Source: Anaerotignum sp. | GTDB lineage: Bacteria; Bacillota; Clostridia; Lachnospirales; Anaerotignaceae | Direction: 5' to 3' | Assembly (NCBI GenBank): GCA_020024255.1 | Contig: JAHHTX010000020.1 | Location: forward strand, 1 to 26,237 | Length of the DNA stretch: 26,237 nucleotides | Shown: one piece after another, positions 21,932 through 26,237 of the stretch | How positions within the stretch are numbered: the first letter of the stretch is position 1 | Layout: each line of letters opens with the position of its first letter | Notes under the pieces: model-generated | Databases searched by the model: none | Told to the model about the DNA's origin: nothing | The model's input: the letters and a program-made list of their open reading frames with translations, nothing else | Translations under genes and position numbers: made by a program

Positions 21932-22191
21932 AACTTTTCCCAGTATGCTTTGACACTGCCTTCTTCCAATGCGTCCATATAGGAATCCGCAATTTCAAAA
22001 ATTTCTTCCTCGTCCCGAATCCGAAAGAAAAGGTTGTCCCCTTCTTTAAGAATATCTTTGCTTTTCCCCATATGACATTTTATCCATTCCCGAAATTCTT
22101 TGTCCCAATCTTCTGCTTTCTGCTCCATGCCTTCATAACAAAGCAGTTCATCTTTTACATTCATAATCATTTCTTCAATCTTTAATTTCAT
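21928..22191 (-). CDS. small acidic hypothetical protein downstream of ruvB
   Basis: An 87-residue soluble protein rich in Glu, Asp and Lys with helical character (KLKIEEMIMNVKDELLCYEG, then EEIFEIADSYMDALEEGS). I do not recognise it. The ATG at 22191 has GGGAGAG at the right distance, while the in-frame ATG at 22197 is too close to that site. It starts 19 bases after the ruvB stop, so it is probably the last gene of the ruvAB transcript. No enzymatic motif is visible. Confidence 0.65.
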   Translation of the reverse strand: MKLKIEEMIMNVKDELLCYEGMEQKAEDWDKEFREWIKCHMGKSKDILKEGDNLFFRIRDEEEIFEIADSYMDALEEGSVKAYWEKF

Positions 22192-22210
22192 ATACATCTC
22201 TCCCTTATGT

Positions 22211-23221
22211 TCATTCTGCTTCTGCCGGATAGGGTAATCCAAAATGGTGATACCCTCTCTCTGTTACCACACGTCCACGAGGAGTACGCTGTATATAGCC
22301 AAGCTGCAAAAGATACGGTTCATAAACGTCCTCGATGGTTTCCGATTCTTCATTGATTGATGCAGCAAGAGTATCCAATCCCACAGGCTTTCCCGAAAAT
22401 TTTTCAATCATAGCCATAAGCATTTTGCGGTCAATGTAATCCAGTCCCATTTTATCCACTTCTAGCATATCCAAAGCCACCCTTGCCACTTCTTTGGTAA
22501 TTCTTCCTTCATACTTGACCTGTGCAAAATCACGAACACGGCGAAGCAAACGGTTGGCAATACGAGGTGTCCCTCTGGAACGGCGAGCAATCTCTTCTGC
22601 GCCTTCTTCTTCCAAAAAAATCTGCAATACATCTGCTGAACGCTGTAATATCAATTTCAAATCTTTTACCACATATGGCTCAAGCCGCTGTACCACACCA
22701 AAACGGTCACGGAGAGGTGCTGTCAAAAGCCCGATTCTTGTGGTTGCACCAATAAGCGTAAAGGGCGGTAAATCTAGCCGTATCGACCTTGCACCAGGAC
22801 CTTTTCCAATCATAATATCAAGGACAAAATCCTCCATAGCCGGATAGAGAATTTCCTCTACGGTACGTTGTAAACGGTGTATTTCATCAATAAAAAGAAT
22901 ATCCCCTTCATTAAGGCTGTTGAGGACTGCCGCCATATCGCCCGGTCGTTCAATGGCAGGGCCTGACGTGGTTTTCATTGCCACCCCCATTTCGTTGGCA
23001 ATGATATTAGAAAGCGTAGTTTTCCCAAGTCCCGGCGGACCGTAAAGCAAAACATGGTCCAAGGCTTCCTTCCTCTGTTTTGCCGCTTCCATAAACACAC
23101 GAAGGTTTTCCTTGATGCCATCCTGCCCGATATAACTTTCCAAACGGTCTGGACGGAGTTTCGGCTCTGTCTCCTTGTCCTCTGTTCGCATACCAGCTGT
23201 CAGGATTCGTCTGTTTTCCAA
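22211..23221 (-). CDS. ruvB: Holliday junction branch migration ATPase RuvB
   Basis: A 336-residue AAA+ motor that drives branch migration at Holliday junctions together with RuvA. RPDRLESYIGQDGIKENL opens the protein. Walker A GPPGLGKTT, Walker B DEIHR, sensor 1 IGATTR, and the arginine finger segment TAPLRDRFG follow. The C-terminal winged helix has YIQRTPRGRVVTERGYHHFG. The start is a TTG at 23221 with GAGG nine bases upstream. It lies 42 bases after ruvA. This is the standard ruvAB order. Confidence 0.97.
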   Translation of the reverse strand: MENRRILTAGMRTEDKETEPKLRPDRLESYIGQDGIKENLRVFMEAAKQRKEALDHVLLYGPPGLGKTTLSNIIANEMGVAMKTTSGPAIERPGDMAAVLNSLNEGDILFIDEIHRLQRTVEEILYPAMEDFVLDIMIGKGPGARSIRLDLPPFTLIGATTRIGLLTAPLRDRFGVVQRLEPYVVKDLKLILQRSADVLQIFLEEEGAEEIARRSRGTPRIANRLLRRVRDFAQVKYEGRITKEVARVALDMLEVDKMGLDYIDRKMLMAMIEKFSGKPVGLDTLAASINEESETIEDVYEPYLLQLGYIQRTPRGRVVTERGYHHFGLPYPAEAE

Positions 23222-23263
23222 TTTCTTATACCTCTTTTCCTCTATTTTTCTCTCGGTTTTCTT

Positions 23264-23854
23264 TTAAAATTTCCGCAGTGCCACTTTCAGTATTTCTTCC
23301 ACTGTCATATTCCCCTTTGCCGTCTGATTTACAGCGGTTGCCGCTTCACTTCGGCTATATCCGAGAGAGGTCAGGGCTTCAATCGCTTCGGCTTTTGCAT
23401 CTAAAGCTGTGCCACATTCTGCCAAATCCATTTCCTCTGCCACTGCATCTGCCGTTTGGAATTTATCCTTCAGTTCCAATATAACTCTCTGTGCCGTTTT
23501 CTTTCCTATGCCTGGTGCTTTGCATAATGTCTGTACATCTCCTGATAAAATTGCCATAATAATCTCGTGAGGGCGAAGCTGTGCCAAAAAGCCCAACGCC
23601 CCCTTTGGACCTACACCGGATACAGACAATAACCGATGAAAAAGTTCCTGTTCATCTACAGAGGAGAACCCGTACAGATAAATGCCGTCCTCCTTCACGC
23701 TCATGTGGATATGTATTTTGACATCATTTCCCGTTTCAGGCATTTGGGCAAGGGTGGCAGAAGAAACAAAAATCCGATACCCAATACCGCCGGTTTCCAC
23801 CAATATACAACCTTCCCCAAAGCCTGTCAGTGTTCCTTTGATATATGAAATCAT
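23264..23854 (-). CDS. ruvA: Holliday junction binding protein RuvA
   Basis: A 196-residue RuvA that binds the four-way junction and loads RuvB. The N-terminal OB fold starts MISYIKGTLTGFGEGCILVETGGIGYRI. Two helix-hairpin-helix motifs follow (LLSVSGVGPKGALGFL and LCKAPGIGKKTAQRVILELKDK). A C-terminal domain, with ALTSLGYSRSEAATAV, contacts RuvB. A promoter, TTGCCC, 17 bases, TATAAT, lies at 23893-23921. ruvC is not in the window. Confidence 0.97.
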   Translation of the reverse strand: MISYIKGTLTGFGEGCILVETGGIGYRIFVSSATLAQMPETGNDVKIHIHMSVKEDGIYLYGFSSVDEQELFHRLLSVSGVGPKGALGFLAQLRPHEIIMAILSGDVQTLCKAPGIGKKTAQRVILELKDKFQTADAVAEEMDLAECGTALDAKAEAIEALTSLGYSRSEAATAVNQTAKGNMTVEEILKVALRKF

Positions 23855-23892
23855 TTGCTGTTCCTTTCTTTATCTTGTTTCGTTATCTTTCT

Positions 23893-23921
23893 ATTATAGA
23901 TTAGGAAGAAAAAAAGGGCAA
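23893..23921 (-). promoter_or_regulatory. promoter of ruvAB
   Basis: Minus strand: TTGCCC (23916-23921), a 17-base spacer, TATAAT (23893-23898), about 40 bases before the ruvA ATG. No obvious LexA-type box is seen around it. Confidence 0.7.
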
Positions 23922-24163
23922 GTCCGTTTCAATATCTCACCAATACCCCTTTTCGTTACTTTTTTCGTCAGCCAAATGCCATGGGTTTCCATACCCTTTC
24001 CTACTTGCACAGTTGTTTCGTAATCTTTTGTCATGGTTATTTTTGCAGTATCTTCCTATCTACATCTGCTCAGCCAATATAATGTCAACAATCTCTAGCT
24101 TATGGCACAAAATCAAACTCAAATATTTACTTGTATCTATCAAATACATTTCCTTTTTCTCCT
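23922..24163 (-). other. spacer between the EamA gene and ruvA with two tiny ORFs
   Basis: No recognisable gene. On the minus strand a 29-residue frame (24060-24149, MYLIDTSKYLSLILCHKLEI...) begins nine bases after GAGGAG, directly behind the EamA stop, so it could be translated. A second frame of 46 residues (23894-24034, start MTKDYETTVQVGKGMETHG) has no ribosome binding site and runs into the ruvA promoter. Both may be remnants of one decayed gene. Confidence 0.3.
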
Positions 24164-25075
24164 CTAATCCATTTCGATGCCCGAAGTGCTGAGGGACATC
24201 AAAAGAACCGTACCCAGAATCAAGACAAAACCCAATAAATCAATCCACTGAAAATCAGCACCCAAAAATACAAAAGAAACGAGAATGGCTGTTACCGGCT
24301 CAATAGTTCCCAACAGCGACCCCATAAAAGCCCCTACCATACTAACCCCTTTTAAATACAGACAGAATGCAACTGCCGTACCAATAACAACGACACCAAC
24401 TAAGCAGAGAATGGTCTGAACATCCCACAATACTTGGAATCTCCAAGGCCGTACCAAAAAAGATAAAACTATACCACTAAAAAACATCCCAAAGCCCACT
24501 ACGGGATATACACCATATTTTCTTAAAATATCAGATACCAAAAGATTGTACATTGCTGCGCCTACCGCCGCCATCAATCCTAAAAAAAGTCCCATTTTTG
24601 TCAACTGCATATGATGAATATTCCCATGCGTGCTGAGCAAAAATACACCAAATACTGCCGCAATTACCCCAAGCAGCTCATCTCTTCTCGGAAACCGTTT
24701 CTTTCTTATACAAACATATCCCAAAATTACAAAAGGTGCCAAAGACTGTAATACGGTTGCTGTTCCTGCATCACTGTGTTCTACAGCTGAAAAAAAGAAA
24801 TACTGACAAAAGAGCATACCAAAAATAGCAAAGAGCATCATTTTTTTACAGTCCTCTTTTGCACGAAGAATATCGTTCATTTTTTTCCCTTGCACAATAT
24901 ATCCGATACCTAAAAGCAAAAGTCCTGCTGTCAACAAACGTATTGACACCAGCCATTCTGCATTTGCTTCTTTTTCCTGAAACAAATATTGCCCAAAACA
25001 TCCGGAAATTCCCCAACAGACACCGCCTGCCAGTGTCAAAAGAACGCCTTTTTTGTCAACTCTATCTTCTCCCAT
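24164..25075 (-). CDS. EamA-family (drug/metabolite superfamily) transporter
   Basis: A 303-residue membrane protein with about ten hydrophobic segments in two similar halves, the EamA arrangement. The first half opens with KKGVLLTLAGGVCWGISGCFGQYLF and contains AVEHSDAGTATVLQSLAPFVILGYV. The second half has MGLFLGLMAAVGAAMYNLL and FMGSLLGTIEPVTAILVSFVFLG, the typical EPVxAxL motif near the end. Such proteins export or import small metabolites; the substrate is unknown. The ATG at 25075 has AAAGGAG eight bases upstream and is preferred to the one at 25096. It is a single gene, bounded by the gdhA terminator. Confidence 0.92.
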   Translation of the reverse strand: MGEDRVDKKGVLLTLAGGVCWGISGCFGQYLFQEKEANAEWLVSIRLLTAGLLLLGIGYIVQGKKMNDILRAKEDCKKMMLFAIFGMLFCQYFFFSAVEHSDAGTATVLQSLAPFVILGYVCIRKKRFPRRDELLGVIAAVFGVFLLSTHGNIHHMQLTKMGLFLGLMAAVGAAMYNLLVSDILRKYGVYPVVGFGMFFSGIVLSFLVRPWRFQVLWDVQTILCLVGVVVIGTAVAFCLYLKGVSMVGAFMGSLLGTIEPVTAILVSFVFLGADFQWIDLLGFVLILGTVLLMSLSTSGIEMD

Positions 25076-25206
25076 TTTTCTTTCTCCTTTCTGCAAAAAT
25101 GCCTTTTTTGCTGTACTTGCATAATGATACCGTTAAAGCAATATTTCTCCTTTCTTTCAACGTTTTAATCTACTGTTTCTTTGCCTATTCATTCCATACA
25201 CGAAAA

Positions 25207-25253
25207 AGAGAGTGCCGATACATAGGCAATTATGCCCATTTTCAACACTCTCT
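25207..25253 (-). terminator. terminator of gdhA
   Basis: Minus strand: AGAGAGTG (25246-25253) pairs with CACTCTCT (25207-25214), with an inner GGCATAATTGCC hairpin in the loop, then TTTTTCG. It lies about 45 bases past the gdhA stop. Confidence 0.8.
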
Positions 25254-25295
25254 CAAACTTACTTAATTATTTTTCGCTATCGAATTTTAACTGAA

Positions 25296-26237
25296 TTAGA
25301 TCAGACCCTGAGCCATCATAGCGGAAGCAACCTTCTTGAAGCCAGCGATGTTAGCACCAGCAACCAGGTTGTAACCCAGACCATATTCTTCTGCAGCGTC
25401 TGCAGAAATCTTATGGATGTTCTTCATCATGCTCTTCAGTTTAGCATCTACTTCTTCGCCTTCCCAGCTGTATCTCATGGAGTTCTGAGCCATTTCCAGA
25501 GCGGAAACACCAACACCACCAGCGTTAACTGCTTTGGAAGGAGCAACAATCATGCCGGATTCCATAGCACGAGCCAGACCAGCATTTGTTGTAGGCATAT
25601 TTGCTACTTCGATGTAATATTTTGTACCATTTGCGATAATCTGTTCGATTTCAGGTACATCCAGTTCGTTCTGGTATGCAGCAGGCATACAAATATCTAC
25701 TTTCTGTTCCCAAGGTTTTTTCTTAGGGAAGAATTCAACGCCGAATTTTTCAGCATAGTCCTGAGCACGGTTTCTGCCAGATGTTCTCATTTCTACCATG
25801 TAATCAAATTTTTCCTGAGTTGTGATACCTTCGGGATCGTAGCAGTAGCCGTCAGGACCGGACAGTGTAACAACTTTACCGCCCAGCTGAGCAACTTTCT
25901 GTGCAATACCCCAAGCAACGTTACCGAAACCGGACATAGCAACTGTCTTACCTTCGAATGTATCATGTTCATGTTCCAATACTTCATTTACATAGTATAC
26001 AGCACCAAAACCTGTTGCTTCAGGTCTGAAGATGGAGCCGCCGTATTCAAGGTTCTTACCTGTCAGAACGCCGTTTTCCCAGCAGCCTTTGATTCTCTTG
26101 TACTGACCATACAGGAAACCGATTTCTCTACCTGCAACACCCATGTCACCAGCGGGAACGTCAACGTCGGGACCGATGTATCTGTAAAGTTCTGTCATGA
26201 ATGCCTGGCAGAATCTCATGATTTCAGCATCGCTCTT
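25296..26237 (-). CDS. gdhA: glutamate dehydrogenase, C-terminal part (runs off the window)
   Basis: The visible 313 residues are the C-terminal two thirds of a hexameric glutamate dehydrogenase, probably NADP-dependent, interconverting glutamate and 2-oxoglutarate plus ammonia. The frame is still open at the right edge (KSDAEIMRFCQAFMTELYRYIG), so the start lies beyond the window. DVDVPAGDMGVAGREIGFLYGQYK marks the catalytic domain. The Rossmann segment is MSGFGNVAWGIAQKVAQLGGKVV. NAGGVGVSALEMAQNSMRYSW is the conserved C-terminal hinge. The codon choice is more restricted than in the neighbours, as in a highly expressed gene. A terminator follows. Confidence 0.97.
   Translation of the reverse strand, partial: KSDAEIMRFCQAFMTELYRYIGPDVDVPAGDMGVAGREIGFLYGQYKRIKGCWENGVLTGKNLEYGGSIFRPEATGFGAVYYVNEVLEHEHDTFEGKTVAMSGFGNVAWGIAQKVAQLGGKVVTLSGPDGYCYDPEGITTQEKFDYMVEMRTSGRNRAQDYAEKFGVEFFPKKKPWEQKVDICMPAAYQNELDVPEIEQIIANGTKYYIEVANMPTTNAGLARAMESGMIVAPSKAVNAGGVGVSALEMAQNSMRYSWEGEEVDAKLKSMMKNIHKISADAAEEYGLGYNLVAGANIAGFKKVASAMMAQGLI

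Noticed and set aside
1..26237. tRNA, rRNA, CRISPR repeats or intact transposase
   Set aside because: I saw no T-loop/acceptor pattern, no regularly spaced repeats and no transposase motif.

Overview
The window looks like a chromosomal segment of a low- to mid-GC Gram-positive anaerobe of the Bacillota, class Clostridia, probably near Lachnospirales. The evidence is a ribosomal protein L27 with the Firmicutes-type cleavable N-terminus next to its protease gene prp, strong GGAGG ribosome binding sites, TTGACA/TATAAT-type promoters and a hexameric gdhA. The genus cannot be fixed from the sequence alone. Nearly all genes are on the minus strand; only a marR-fetAB block at 19500-21382 runs the other way. 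I saw no tRNA, rRNA, CRISPR array or intact insertion sequence.

From left to right: the rplU-prp-rpmA ribosomal operon followed by obgE (156-2477), with a clear promoter at 2572-2600; a 923-residue tetratricopeptide-repeat protein downstream of recX (2606-6006); a polar amino acid ABC transporter with one ATPase, one permease and two tandem paralogous lipoprotein receptors, each behind its own copy of a promoter containing a TGCAT-TTT-ATGCA palindrome (6179-9759); a CLC-type protein whose motifs fit the fluoride/proton antiporter branch better than the chloride branch (9921-11192); lgt followed, in the reverse reading sense, by a catalytic and a non-catalytic M16 peptidase (11491-14846).

Region 15397-19196 looks like a cell-envelope module: a DUF368 (PopT-type) polyprenyl-phosphate transporter, an OmpR-family response regulator, its histidine kinase, and a membrane protein with two cytoplasmic zinc ribbons. 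The promoters of the first and last of these genes carry TAAAC repeats at almost the same distances from their -10 boxes. This suggests that the response regulator controls both ends of the locus and is the best candidate here for an undescribed system.

Region 19200-21930 is an AT-rich plus-strand island: a MarR regulator with a perfect inverted-repeat operator, a FetA/FetB-type metal exporter, then about 540 bases with no intact gene. That tail holds degraded reading frames, two strong tandem hairpins over a short leader-like ORF, and a three-way-junction fold. It reads as an orphan attenuator or mobile-element remnant.

The right end returns to core genes: ruvA, ruvB and a small acidic protein, an EamA-family transporter, and glutamate dehydrogenase gdhA, which is cut by the window edge.
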